This document shows, in pieces, positions 27,116 through 36,485 of a DNA stretch of 64,000 bases. The position numbers and the translations under genes were made by a program. Each line of letters starts with the position of its first letter. Positions within the stretch are counted from its first letter, which is position 1. The notes beneath the pieces are model-generated. The model worked only from the letters and a program-made list of their open reading frames with translations. It was not told the origin of the DNA and did not search any database. Source of the DNA: Shimia sp. (GTDB lineage: Bacteria; Pseudomonadota; Alphaproteobacteria; Rhodobacterales; Rhodobacteraceae); the NCBI RefSeq assembly GCF_022448905.1, contig NZ_JAKVCW010000004.1:1-64000 (forward strand), in the 5' to 3' direction.

Positions 27116-27396
27116 ATGTGCCCCACTTCGTCAGGGATGTCGAAGAAGGTTGGGTGGCGGTAGATCTTGCTCTCGGACGGCTCATAAAGCGGGCCTTTTT
27201 CCGACGGGGAGGAGGCCGAGATGTTGTTGGCTTCCACAACCCATATCGACACGCCTTCGTTGCGACGGGTGTAGACGTCGCGGGCGTTTTTGATCGCCAT
27301 CTCGGCGTCCGGCGCGTGCAGGCTGCCGACGTGACGGTGGCTCAGGCCGTGTTGGCCGCGAATGAAGATTTCCCAAAGGGGCCATTCTTTGCTCAT
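27112..27396 (-). CDS. paaB: Phenylacetyl-CoA epoxidase subunit PaaB
   Basis: 94 residues, the usual size. The N-terminus EWPLWEIFIRGQHGLSHRHV and the following AKNARDVYTRRNEGVSIWVV pattern are diagnostic for PaaB, a small subunit that bridges PaaAC heterodimers. The gene lies between paaA (11-base gap) and paaC (four-base overlap). Confidence 0.95.
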   Translation of the reverse strand: MSKEWPLWEIFIRGQHGLSHRHVGSLHAPDAEMAIKNARDVYTRRNEGVSIWVVEANNISASSPSEKGPLYEPSESKIYRHPTFFDIPDEVGHM

Positions 27397-27407
27397 GATC
27401 TCAGTCC

Positions 27408-28385
27408 TTATTCTGCGGCTGTTTTTGCGGCGCGTTTTTTCTCTGCGTGGGCCATCAGACCATCCCGCACCCAGGCACCGTCATCCCAAGCTTTGTTGCG
27501 GGCTTCCAGACGGTCGACGTTGCAGGGGCCGTTGCCTTTGAGCACGTCAAAGAACTCGGACCAGTCTGGGTCGGAATAGTCGTAACCGCCTTTTTCCTCG
27601 TTCCATGTCAGGTTTTCATCCGGAATGGTCAGGCCGAGGTATTCGGCTTGTGGCACGGTCTGGTCGACAAATTTCTGGCGCAACTCGTCGTTGGTGTTCA
27701 TTTTGATTTTCCACGCCATGTTTTGCGTGGAGTGCACGGAGTCCTTGTCGGACGGGCCAAACATCATCAGGGATGGGTACCACAGACGGTTGAGCGCATC
27801 CTGCGCCATTTTCTTCTGTGCCTCAGTGCCTTGGGCCATCTTCATCATGATGTCGTAGCCCTGACGCTGGTGAAAGCTCTCTTCTTTGCAGATGCGGATC
27901 ATCGCGCGGGAGTAGGGGCCATAGGAGGTGCGTTGCAGCGGAACCTGGTTCATAATAGCGGCGCCATCGACCAGCCAGCCGACCGCGCCGATGTCAGCCC
28001 AGTTCAGCGTGGGGTAGTTGAAGATGGAGGAATACTTCATCTTGCCGGACAGCAGCTGTTCGGTGAGGTCATCGCGGCTCACACCCAGCGTTTCGGCGGC
28101 GGCATAAAGGTAGAGGCCATGGCCAGCCTCGTCCTGCACTTTGGCGAGCAGGATCATTTTACGCTCCAGCGTTGGGGCGCGGGTGATCCAGTTGCCTTCC
28201 GGCAATTGGCCAACAATTTCGCTGTGCGCGTGCTGGCCGATCTGGCGGATCAGGGTTTTGCGATAGCCTTCCGGCATCCAGTCACGCGGCTCGACCTTGA
28301 TGTCGGCATCGATCTTGGCCTGAAACTCTTTGAGTTGCTCCGGATCGTCGGTGGACGCCTCGGATTTGATCATCTGTGCATACAT
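27408..28385 (-). CDS. paaA: Phenylacetyl-CoA epoxidase catalytic subunit PaaA
   Basis: 325 residues. Ferritin-like helices carry the di-iron ligands: [13 protein letters not shown] (E-x2-H) and [13 protein letters not shown] (E-x2-H). The enzyme epoxidises phenylacetyl-CoA at ring carbons 1,2 with oxygen. AGGAGG precedes the ATG. The gene follows the thiolase by about 30 bases and opens the paaABCDE block. Confidence 0.95.
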   Translation of the reverse strand: MYAQMIKSEASTDDPEQLKEFQAKIDADIKVEPRDWMPEGYRKTLIRQIGQHAHSEIVGQLPEGNWITRAPTLERKMILLAKVQDEAGHGLYLYAAAETLGVSRDDLTEQLLSGKMKYSSIFNYPTLNWADIGAVGWLVDGAAIMNQVPLQRTSYGPYSRAMIRICKEESFHQRQGYDIMMKMAQGTEAQKKMAQDALNRLWYPSLMMFGPSDKDSVHSTQNMAWKIKMNTNDELRQKFVDQTVPQAEYLGLTIPDENLTWNEEKGGYDYSDPDWSEFFDVLKGNGPCNVDRLEARNKAWDDGAWVRDGLMAHAEKKRAAKTAAE

Positions 28386-28415
28386 GACTGGGTTCCTCCT
28401 CAGGCTTGGGGTGCC

Positions 28416-29621
28416 TTAGACCCGTTCGAGAATGATGGCGGTGCCTTGGCCAACTCCGACGCACATGGTGCAGAGCGCATAGCGGCCGCCGGTGCGTTTG
28501 AGCTGGTAAGCGGCGGACATCACGATGCGTGCGCCGGACATGCCGAGCGGGTGGCCCAGCGCAATCGCGCCGCCTTGGGCGTTTACGTGGGGCGCGTCAT
28601 CCGCCACGCCCAGTTCACGCAGGGAAGCAAGGCCCTGTGCGGCAAAGGCTTCGTTCAATTCTATCACATCCATCTGCTCGATAGTGAGTCCGGTACGGGC
28701 GAGCACTTTGCGGGTGGCTGGGACCGGGCCGATGCCCATCACGCGGGGCTCCACGCCTGCGGCGGCCATTCCCACAATGCGCGCGATCGGGGTCAATCCG
28801 TTTTTGGCGGCGGCAGCTTCAGTGGCCATCAGAATGGCGGCGGCGCCGTCGTTTACGCCAGAGGCGTTGCCTGCGGTGACCGAGAGGTCAGGACCGTTTA
28901 CACCACGTAGTTTGGCGAGCTTGTCCACGCCAGTGCCTGGCCGTGGGTGTTCGTCGGTGTCCACGACCAGATCGTCACCCTTACGTTGGGGAATGGTCAC
29001 AGGTGTGATTTCATTAGCGAAGTGACCGGCCTCATGCGCAGCAGCCCAGCGCGCTTGGGAGCGGGCGGCAAAGGCGTCCTGGTCTTCGCGGCTGATGTTG
29101 TAGTCTGCGGCGACGTTATCGGCGGTTTGCGGCATGCTGTCGATGCCGTATCGCGCCTTCATCTTCTTGTTCACAAAGCGCCAGCCGATGGTGGTGTCAA
29201 AGACTTCGTTGGCGCGGGAGAAGGCGGTTGTCGCCTTCGGCATCACAAAAGGCGCGCGGGACATGCTTTCAACACCACCTGCGATGGCGAGATCATAGTC
29301 GCCAGCGCGCAGTCCGCGGGAGGCCATGCCCACCGCATCCATACCAGACGCGCAAAGGCGGTTGATGGTGGTGCCCGGCACATCGGTTGGAAGACCCGCG
29401 AGCAGGGCTGCCATACGGGCTACGTTTCGGTTGTCTTCCCCAGCTTGGTTTGCGGAACCGTAGATCACGTCATCCAGAGACGCCCAATCAACTTGCGGGT
29501 TGCGGTCTACTAACGCCGCAATTGGAAGTGCAGCGAGGTCGTCGGTGCGAACCGAAGAGAGCGCGCCACCGTAGCGGCCAATTGGGGTGCGGGTCGCGTC
29601 GCAGATGAAAGCTTCGGTCAT
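28416..29621 (-). CDS. paaJ: 3-oxoadipyl-CoA / 3-oxo-5,6-dehydrosuberyl-CoA thiolase
   Basis: 401 residues of the thiolase fold: catalytic Cys in [12 protein letters not shown], His in [10 protein letters not shown] and the second Cys in CVGVGQGTA. Sequence segments such as [20 protein letters not shown] are specific to the 3-oxoadipyl-CoA thiolases PcaF/PaaJ. It performs the thiolytic steps at the end of phenylacetate breakdown, and could also serve the beta-ketoadipate route. GGAGACACT precedes the ATG. It is the first gene of the operon and has the PaaR-type site about 40 bases upstream. Confidence 0.92.
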   Translation of the reverse strand: MTEAFICDATRTPIGRYGGALSSVRTDDLAALPIAALVDRNPQVDWASLDDVIYGSANQAGEDNRNVARMAALLAGLPTDVPGTTINRLCASGMDAVGMASRGLRAGDYDLAIAGGVESMSRAPFVMPKATTAFSRANEVFDTTIGWRFVNKKMKARYGIDSMPQTADNVAADYNISREDQDAFAARSQARWAAAHEAGHFANEITPVTIPQRKGDDLVVDTDEHPRPGTGVDKLAKLRGVNGPDLSVTAGNASGVNDGAAAILMATEAAAAKNGLTPIARIVGMAAAGVEPRVMGIGPVPATRKVLARTGLTIEQMDVIELNEAFAAQGLASLRELGVADDAPHVNAQGGAIALGHPLGMSGARIVMSAAYQLKRTGGRYALCTMCVGVGQGTAIILERV

Positions 29622-29661
29622 AGTGTCTCCGTGGCAGTGGTTCCGGTCCTGTTCGCATTAG

Positions 29662-29677
29662 CCGACCGTATGGTTGG
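29662..29677. promoter_or_regulatory. Probable PaaR (TetR) operator upstream of the thiolase-paaABCDE operon
   Basis: CCGACCGTATGGTTGG, read on the minus strand as CCAACCATACGGTCGG, matches the site between paaZ and paaI at CCAACC and CGGT with the same spacing. It lies about 40 bases before the start codon of the thiolase gene, where repressor binding would block transcription. Confidence 0.55.
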
Positions 29678-30148
29678 GATATAGTGCCCTGCGATTCGAA
29701 GCAATTAAAATGTTACGATCGTGTTAGGGTAAAGTAATTATGGTAACGTTTTGGTGTGGTGTGTCGCAAAATTCCGGGCGTCGGTGAGCGGTGCACGAAT
29801 CCTAAGATGCCCGATGGAAACAGAGGTAAACCATGCTGCTCAAATGGCTCGAAATCGCGATGTTGAGTCAAAATGATCCAGTCTGGTTTGCCCGTTGCAA
29901 AAGGGAATTTGAGCGTGGGGAACGGCAATTGTGATACATATAAAAAAGCGTATGTGTATCGCGCCTATTCCTGCTTAGCGTGCAGTTTTTGTGAGCAAAT
30001 GGCCAGTCCTTTGCTCCGTTAAATCTGTTCTTTGACGGCTTTCACTTCCACGGCATGATTAAAGTAAATTACAGGCAATCGTTTTGCAGCAAACCTGACC
30101 TCACTACGAGGTAGCAGGAAAACATCAGCAGGTGTTTACGTGGCAAGA
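29678..30148. other. Intergenic region between the paa and nap operons
   Basis: About 470 bases between two divergent operons. No gene is supported; a 71-codon minus-strand frame here has no start signal or family. An imperfect inverted repeat at 29933-29960 (GATACATA and TATGTGTATC) might be a regulator site for nap. I found no clear FNR/NNR box (TTGAT-N4-ATCAA type). Confidence 0.5.
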
Positions 30149-30698
30149 ATGACGACCCATTCGCCCCAAAGACGCGAGTTTTTGCGGGGGGCATTTTGAC
30201 AAAAGCGATTTTCTACGTCCACCCGGGGCGTTGGATTTGGCGTCTTTTGTCGAGACCTGCACGCGATGTGGGGACTGCGCCGCCAACTGCCCGCAAGCAA
30301 TCATCACAGCTGATGAAGACGGCTTTCCTATGGTCGACCTTAACGCCCGTGGATGCATCTTTTGCGGTGAATGCGCTGAGGCGTGCCAACCCGCAGCTAT
30401 TCTACCCACACAAACTTGGTCTTACCGTGCCGTTGTCAGTGACAATTGTCTGTCGCTGCAAGGCGTGACCTGCCGCAGCTGCGAAGATCATTGTGATGAG
30501 AGCGCGATCCGTTTCCGGTTGATGACCGGTGGACGGTCTGCGCCACTTATTGACCTAGAAACCTGTACCGGATGTGGCGCCTGTGTGGCGCCTTGCCCGT
30601 CTGATGCCATCACCGTTGAGCGCCCAGCGTCTCAACATACCGCCAGCCCATCAACTGCCAGCGAGATCAACGAATGTACAATATCTGCGGATGCCTAG
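30149..30698 (+). pseudogene. napF: napF, periplasmic nitrate reductase accessory ferredoxin, with a frameshift
   Basis: The ATG at 30149 starts a typical NapF N-terminus (SPQRREFLRGAF) that hits TGA at 30197-30199. The rest continues one base later as DKSDFLRPPGALDLASF. It carries three ferredoxin clusters: CTRCGDCAANCP, CIFCGECAEACQP and CTGCGACVAPCP, with an additional Cys-rich SLQGVTCRSCEDHC. Removing one T from the four-T run at 30194-30197 restores a protein of about 182 residues. NapF is a cytoplasmic iron-sulfur protein that helps mature NapA. The lesion may be real or a sequencing error; a downstream TTG at 30231 could allow a shortened product. The 3' end overlaps napD. Confidence 0.85.
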
Positions 30699-30937
30699 TC
30701 CACGCGATGCCTGAAAAAACGCCGGCCGTTGTGTCGGCGATCGAAGCGTCTGAGGGGTGCGAAGTGCACGCCCATGAGGACGGACGCATCGTGGTGACGG
30801 TGGAAGATACCGACACCCGGCGCGCGTCCGAAATCATCATGGACATGCACCAGATCCCCGGCGTGATCACGGTCACGCTGACTTATCACCATTTTGAACC
30901 AAGCGGCGCAGATGCGACCGCATCCCAAGCGCTCTAA
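30674..30937 (+). CDS. napD: NapD, chaperone for NapA export
   Basis: 87 residues with the NapD pattern NICGCLVHA at the start, then GCEVHAHEDGRIVVTVE and PGVITVTLTYHHFEP at the end. NapD binds the twin-arginine signal of NapA and holds it until the molybdenum cofactor is inserted. It overlaps the end of napF and precedes napA by 12 bases, with AAGGAGG before napA. The reading frame is intact. Confidence 0.92.
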   Translation: MYNICGCLVHAMPEKTPAVVSAIEASEGCEVHAHEDGRIVVTVEDTDTRRASEIIMDMHQIPGVITVTLTYHHFEPSGADATASQAL

Positions 30938-30949
30938 GGAGGACCAGCC

Positions 30950-33439
30950 ATGACATTGCCAACGTCCCGTCGCACATTTTTGAAAGCCTCTGCCGCAGCC
31001 GCCACGGCGTCTGCAGCGGGCATCACTTTGCCGAAAGAGGCCCAGGCGCAGGTGGGGACCCCTGACATCCGCTGGGACAAAGCGCCGTGCCGTTTCTGCG
31101 GCACCGGATGTTCTGTTCTGGTTGGTACCAAAGAGGGGCGGGTGGTTGCGACCCAAGGTGATCCGAAGGCGCCTGTGAACCGGGGACTGAACTGTATCAA
31201 AGGCTACTTCCTGTCCAAGATCATGTATGGCGAAGACCGTCTGACCACGCCGTTGTTGCGTAAGACGGGCGGTGTCTATGACAAAGAGGGCGAGTTCACC
31301 CCGGTGAGCTGGGAAGAAGCCTTTGATGTCATGGCGGAGAAGTGGAAGGCTGCGCTGGCCGACAAAGGCCCAACCGGTATTGGCATGTTTGGCTCCGGTC
31401 AGTGGACCGTTTGGGAAGGTTATGCCGCGGCCAAGCTGATGAAAGCGGGCTTCCTGTCCAACAACATTGATCCTAACGCGCGCCACTGTATGGCGTCTGC
31501 TGTGGTGGGCTTCATGCGCGCCTTTGGGATTGACGAGCCCATGGGCTGCTACGACGACCTTGAGCATGCAGACACCTTTGTGCTCTGGGGCTCCAACATG
31601 GCGGAGATGCACCCGATCCTCTGGTCGCGTCTGACCGACACCCGTCTGACCAAGCCAGGTGCGCAGGTGCATGTGCTTTCGACTTTTGAGCATCGTTCGT
31701 TTGAGTTGGCCGACAACGGCATGATCTTCACGCCCCAGACCGACCTCGCGATCCTGAACTTCATCGCCAACTACATCATCGAAAATGATGCGGTGAACTG
31801 GGACTTCGTGAATGAAAATGTGAACTTCACCAAAGCCGTGACCGACATCGGCTATGGCCTGCGCGATGAGCACCCGCTGCAACAGGCGGCCGCAAACCCG
31901 AACAACGGCAAACTCGAGAGCATCGATTTTGAAGCCTACAAAGAGTATGTCTCTGAATACACGCTTGAAAAAACAGCCGAAATCTCTGGTGTTTCCGAAA
32001 ACGCGCTTCTGCGCCTCGCGCAGCAATATGCGGATCCAGACCGCAAGGTGATGTCGCTCTGGACCATGGGCTTCAACCAGCACACGCGCGGGTCTTGGGT
32101 GAATGGCCTGATGTACAATGTGCACCTGCTGACCGGCAAAATCTCTGAGCCCGGCAACTCGCCATTCTCCCTGACAGGTCAGCCATCGGCCTGTGGTACG
32201 GCGCGTGAAGTGGGTACCTTTGCCCACCGACTGCCGGCGGACATGGTTGTGGCCAATGATGAGCACCGGGCGATTTCTGAGAAGAAGTGGAAGCTGCCTG
32301 CCGGTATCCTGAACGCCAAAGTGGGTTCCCACGCGGTGAAACAGAACCGTGACCTGAAAGACGGCAAGATCAACGCCTATTGGGTGCAGTGTAACAACAA
32401 CATGCAAGCCGCACCGAATATGAATGAGGAAGGCTACCCGGGGTATCGTAATCCGGACAACTTCATCGTTGTGTCTGACCCATACCCAACAGTGACCACA
32501 TTGGCCGCCGACCTGATCCTGCCAACCGCGATGTGGGTGGAAAAAGAAGGCGCCTATGGCAACGCCGAGCGTCGGACACAATTCTGGCGTCAGCAAGTGG
32601 ATGCGCCGGGTGAAGCCAAGTCTGATGTGTGGCAGTTGATGGAGTTCTCTAAGCGCTTCACCACCAATGAGGTGTGGCCTGCGGAAATTCTCGACGCCAA
32701 TCCGGAGTACAAAGACAAGACTTTGTTTGAAGTGTTGTTTGCCAACGGTCAGGTCGACAAATATGGTCTGGACGAGCTGCAGGAAGGCTTCGCCAACGAT
32801 GAATCCAACCACTTCGGGTTCTACGTGCAGAAAGGGCTGTTTGAGGAGTATGCCTCCTTCGGTCGCGGCAAGGCGCACGATCTGGCGGAATTTGACACCT
32901 ACCACAAAGCGCGTGGCCTACGTTGGCCTGTCGTGGACGGCAAAGAAACGCTTTACCGCTTCCGTGAAGGGTACGACCCATATGTGCCCGAAGGCGAGGG
33001 CGTGAAGTTCTACGGACACAAGGACGGCAAGGCCAAGATCATCTTTGCGCCATATGAACCGCCAGCTGAAGCACCGGATGACGATTTCAATCTGTGGCTC
33101 GTGACAGGTCGTGTTCTGGAGCATTGGCACTCTGGTTCCATGACCCGCCGTGTGCCGGAACTGCACCGTTCCTATCCATACGCGCAAGTGTTCATGCATC
33201 CAGAGGATGCACGGGAGCGTGGTCTGCGCCGGGGTTAGGAAATCGTGATCTCCACCCGCCGGGGGGACATGCACAGCCGTGTAGAAACCCGTGGTCGGAA
33301 CAAGATGCCAAAAGGCGTGGTGTTTGTGCCGTGGTTTGACGAAGGCCAGCTGATCAACAAGCTGACTTTGGACGCCACATGTCCGCTCTCCAAAGAGACC
33401 GACTTCAAAAAATGTGCCTGCAAGGTTGAGCGCGTCTAA
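30950..33439 (+). pseudogene. napA: napA, catalytic subunit of periplasmic nitrate reductase, interrupted by TAG
   Basis: Read through, the gene encodes 829 positions, the normal NapA length. A twin-arginine signal ([13 protein letters not shown]), a 4Fe-4S site ([10 protein letters not shown] with NCIKG) and the molybdenum ligand Cys180 ([12 protein letters not shown]) are intact. An in-frame TAG at 33236-33238 follows RERGLRRG and is followed at once by [20 protein letters not shown] and the family's end [19 protein letters not shown] terminated product of 762 residues loses the last 67 residues, part of the cofactor-binding cap. CAG, GAG or AAG to TAG by one change would explain it. The enzyme reduces nitrate to nitrite in the periplasm. 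Confidence 0.9.
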
Positions 33440-33471
33440 GCGCACTTCCAACAGGATCGAAAGCTAGAGCC

Positions 33472-34302
33472 ATGTTCGCTACGTCGACACAGCCAAAGAA
33501 TCCCGCCCGGCGCCGCTTCCTTCAGGATGCTGCGCGCGGAACGGCAGGCTGTGCGGTGGCGGGCATGACACTGGCGTGGTTCATCAAAGACGCGCGAGCG
33601 TTGCCGGACCGTGCCATTCGCCCGCCTGGGGCTTTGCCAGAAGACGACTTTTTGGCCGCCTGTATCCGTTGCGGTCTGTGTGTGGGGGATTGTCCTTATG
33701 ACACGCTGGTTCTGGCTGAACTGGGTGTCGATGGGGCTGCGACCGGTACTCCATTTTTCACCGCCCGCGATATACCGTGCGAGATGTGTGAGGACATTCC
33801 TTGAGTGGCTGCCTGCCCGACTGGGGCGCTGGACAAAAGCTTGACCGACATTGACGACAGCCGCATGGGGCTGGCGGTGCTTATTGATCAGGAAAACTGC
33901 CTGAACGCCTTGGGCCTGCGCTGTGATGTGTGTTACCGCGTCTGTCCGGTGATTGACGAGGCCATCACGCTGGAGCGGCGACACAATGAACGTTCCGGCC
34001 ACCATGCGATCTTTATGCCTGTGGTGCATTCGGACCACTGCACGGGGTGTGGCAAATGTGAAAAATCCTGCGTGTTGCCGGGCGAGGCCGCGATCAAGGT
34101 GTTGCCGATCCGTATGGCGCAGGCCGATCAGGCGGATCACTACAAACGCAGCTGGGAACAGCGCCCCGACATCGTGGATGAGATTATCGACCTACCGGAT
34201 CGACTGCCGGGCGCGGGCACAGATAATCTAGCTGCACCAGGCGGTTTTGAGCCGACCTTCAAGTTGCCAATAGGCGCAACTATGGGAGGGGTGGGGCAAT
34301 GA
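33472..34302 (+). pseudogene. napG: napG, membrane-associated ferredoxin of the nap system, interrupted by TGA
   Basis: An N-terminal twin-arginine signal (RRRFLQDAARG) precedes ferredoxin motifs CIRCGLCVGDCP, CEMCEDIP-stop-[14 protein letters not shown] and [11 protein letters not shown]. The in-frame TGA (33802-33804, codon 111) stands exactly where NapG has a conserved cluster Cys in the pattern CEMCEDIPC-x3-CP. The frame then continues without damage to 34302. If read through, the protein has 276 positions. NapG and NapH pass electrons from ubiquinol towards NapC/NapB. The alternatives are a nonsense mutation and, less likely, selenocysteine. The end overlaps napH (ATGA). Confidence 0.9.
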
Positions 34303-35219
34303 GTGACAAGACTGCACTGCCGGTAGGCGCCGAAGCTATTCGCGACAAAGGCTATTGGTTGGCCTACCGTTTCCTGATTTTGCGCCGCGCGAGCCAAGCG
34401 TTTTTCTTGAGCCTGTTTTTGCTCGGGCCTTGGTTTGGCATCTGGTGGGTGAAAGGCAATCTCAGCGGATCTCTGACGTTTGATTTTCTGCCGTTGACCG
34501 ACCCGTTCATCGCGCTTCAGGGCATGGTGGCCGGACATTGGCCGGAGCTGACTGCCCTGATTGGTGCGGTGATAGTTGGCGTGACATATGCCCTGATTGG
34601 CGGGCGTGTTTATTGCAGCTGGGTTTGCCCCATAAATCCGGTGACGGACGCGGCCAGTTGGTTGCATCGCAAGTTGGACCTGCCGAAAGGTTGGCAGCCC
34701 AAGCGCGGCACCAAGTATTTCATGCTGGCCATGGTCCTCGGCGTGAGTGTTCTGACCGGCACCGTCGCCTGGGAGTTTGTGAACCCAATTTCCATGCTGC
34801 ACCGCGGACTGATCTTTGGTGTCGGCTTTGCCTGGGCCCTGGTCCTTGGTGTGTTCATGTTTGACCTGCTGCTGGCCCGTCGTGGCTGGTGCGGGCACCT
34901 GTGCCCGGTCGGGGCTTTCTATGGCCTGTTGGGCAGCAAGTCTCTCTTGCGGGTCACCGCGCAAAAACGCGCGGCCTGTGATGATTGTATGGACTGCTTT
35001 GCGGTCTGTCCGGAAATGCAGGTGATCACCCCTGCGCTGCGTGGCAAGGACGCGGACACCCCGCTGATCCTGTCGCCTGATTGCACAAATTGTGGCCGCT
35101 GCATCGATGTGTGCTCGGTCGACGTTTTCCACTTTACCCATCGATTTGACGAGACGCCCGCGCCGGGGCGTGTCCGAGACCGAACCAACCCAGCGCCAAA
35201 GGTCGGCAAAGCCGCCTGA
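34299..35219 (+). CDS. napH: NapH, quinol dehydrogenase membrane component
   Basis: 306 residues with four transmembrane segments, the [12 protein letters not shown] and [12 protein letters not shown] motifs at membrane edges, and two 4Fe-4S sites near the end ([23 protein letters not shown]). NapH forms with NapG a route for electrons from ubiquinol. The frame is intact and its start overlaps the end of napG by four bases. Confidence 0.92.
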   Translation: MSDKTALPVGAEAIRDKGYWLAYRFLILRRASQAFFLSLFLLGPWFGIWWVKGNLSGSLTFDFLPLTDPFIALQGMVAGHWPELTALIGAVIVGVTYALIGGRVYCSWVCPINPVTDAASWLHRKLDLPKGWQPKRGTKYFMLAMVLGVSVLTGTVAWEFVNPISMLHRGLIFGVGFAWALVLGVFMFDLLLARRGWCGHLCPVGAFYGLLGSKSLLRVTAQKRAACDDCMDCFAVCPEMQVITPALRGKDADTPLILSPDCTNCGRCIDVCSVDVFHFTHRFDETPAPGRVRDRTNPAPKVGKAA

Positions 35220-35239
35220 GAAGCTAAGGAGAAAGAAAG

Positions 35240-35674
35240 ATGAAAAAACATCCCCTCATCAGTGCCCTGACGGCAGCGGCCATTGTTCTTGGCAGCGGGT
35301 TTGCCGTCGCGGATCAGGCAAGCGGTGTGAAATCTCTACGCAATGATCCGATTGATGCCTCCAACCGTCTGGACGAGCCGTTGCACCAGCAGTCCGGACG
35401 CGTGGCGCGGAACTATCGTCAACAGCCACCGCTGATCCCACACACTGTCGATCAATACCAAATCGACCTGAGCGCCAACCAGTGTTTGGCTTGTCACGAC
35501 TGGACCAAAGCGGGTGAGCGCGGGGCGCCAACTCTGTCGATGACCCACTACTTGGGCCGTGAAGGCCAGCAACTGGACGAAGTGGCCGGTACACGTTGGT
35601 TCTGTAACCAATGTCACGTGCCGCAAGCCAACGCGCCTGCGCTGGTTGAAAACGAATTTGAGCCGTCCAACTGA
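35240..35674 (+). CDS. napB: NapB, diheme c-type electron-transfer subunit
   Basis: 144 residues with a cleavable signal peptide (LISALTAAAIVLGSGFAVA) and two heme c sites, CLACHDW and CNQCHVP. The stretch HQQSGRVARNYRQQPPLIPH is typical for NapB. It gives electrons directly to NapA in the periplasm. The frame is intact; AAGGAGAAAG precedes the ATG. Confidence 0.94.
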   Translation: MKKHPLISALTAAAIVLGSGFAVADQASGVKSLRNDPIDASNRLDEPLHQQSGRVARNYRQQPPLIPHTVDQYQIDLSANQCLACHDWTKAGERGAPTLSMTHYLGREGQQLDEVAGTRWFCNQCHVPQANAPALVENEFEPSN

Positions 35675-35697
35675 CGCCCGGAAGAAGGAAGGTAGCT

Positions 35698-36411
35698 ATG
35701 TCTGATCAAGACAATCCCACCGGTAAAAAGCCCGGATTTTTCCGTCGCACCTGGAGGACGCTGTGGTCTCCGACGTCTGTGTACTCGTTGGGTGGTCTGC
35801 TGTTTGGCGGGTTTCTGGCCGGTATTCTGTTTTGGGGCGGGTTCCACTGGTCGCTGGAACTGACCAACACCGAAGAGTTCTGTGTGTCCTGTCATGAGAT
35901 GGAGCGCAATTTCGAGGAATACACAGAAACCATCCACTACAATAACCGCTCTGGTGTGCGGGCGACCTGTCCGGATTGTCACGTGCCCAAAGAATGGCAG
36001 CACAAGATCAAAGCCAAGATCCTCGCGTCCAAAGACCTGTATCACACCGTAATGGGCACCATCGACACCGAGGAAAAATATGAAGAGCATCGTCTTTCGA
36101 TGGCTTCTGCCTCTTGGGTGAAGATGAAGAAAAGCGACAGCCGTGAGTGCCGGAACTGCCACAAGTTCACCTATATGGACTTCACTGTGCAGGAAAACCG
36201 TGCCGCTGCACAACACCAGCTGGCCTTGGACGAAGGCAAGACCTGTATCGACTGTCACCAGGGCATCGCGCACCGACTGCCTGAAAATTATCTGAAGACC
36301 TATGAAGAGGTTACTGCGGAGCTGGAAGGTGAGATTGTCGTGCCGGAAAATCCGGGACGTGACGTCGCCGCGGCGGGCAGTGAGATCAAGGGGTATCTGG
36401 CCGCCAACTGA
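35698..36411 (+). CDS. napC: NapC, membrane-anchored tetraheme quinol dehydrogenase
   Basis: 237 residues. One N-terminal membrane anchor (SLGGLLFGGFLAGILFWGG) precedes four heme c sites: CVSCHEM, CPDCHVP, CRNCHKF and CIDCHQG. NapC of the NapC/NirT family oxidises ubiquinol and reduces NapB. The frame is intact and the operon ends here at a clear terminator. Confidence 0.95.
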   Translation: MSDQDNPTGKKPGFFRRTWRTLWSPTSVYSLGGLLFGGFLAGILFWGGFHWSLELTNTEEFCVSCHEMERNFEEYTETIHYNNRSGVRATCPDCHVPKEWQHKIKAKILASKDLYHTVMGTIDTEEKYEEHRLSMASASWVKMKKSDSRECRNCHKFTYMDFTVQENRAAAQHQLALDEGKTCIDCHQGIAHRLPENYLKTYEEVTAELEGEIVVPENPGRDVAAAGSEIKGYLAAN

Positions 36412-36436
36412 TCCGTTTGTTGTTTTGAGAATTGAG

Positions 36437-36465
36437 AGCGCCTCCGACTTGGAGGTGCTTTTTTT
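36437..36465 (+). terminator. Rho-independent terminator of the nap operon
   Basis: AGCGCCTCC, loop GACTT, GGAGGTGCT and a run of seven T form a strong hairpin about 25 bases after the napC stop. Confidence 0.85.
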
Positions 36466-36485
36466 GTTAGGGGACCACAACGCAA

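Noticed and set aside
27447..28910. 487-codon plus-strand frame opposite paaA and the thiolase
   Set aside because: Antisense shadow spanning two strong genes on the other strand.
29713..29928. 71-codon minus-strand frame between paa and nap
   Set aside because: Weak start, no family, composition unlike neighbours.
33805..33845. Possible SECIS hairpin after the napG TGA
   Set aside because: Only a four-base stem with a five-base loop is seen; length and apical loop do not fit known bacterial SECIS, and the neighbouring napA stop suggests ordinary decay.
30674..35674. Idea that TAG and TGA are reassigned sense codons in this organism
   Set aside because: Genes elsewhere in the window end normally at TGA and TAG codons, so a general code change is not supported.
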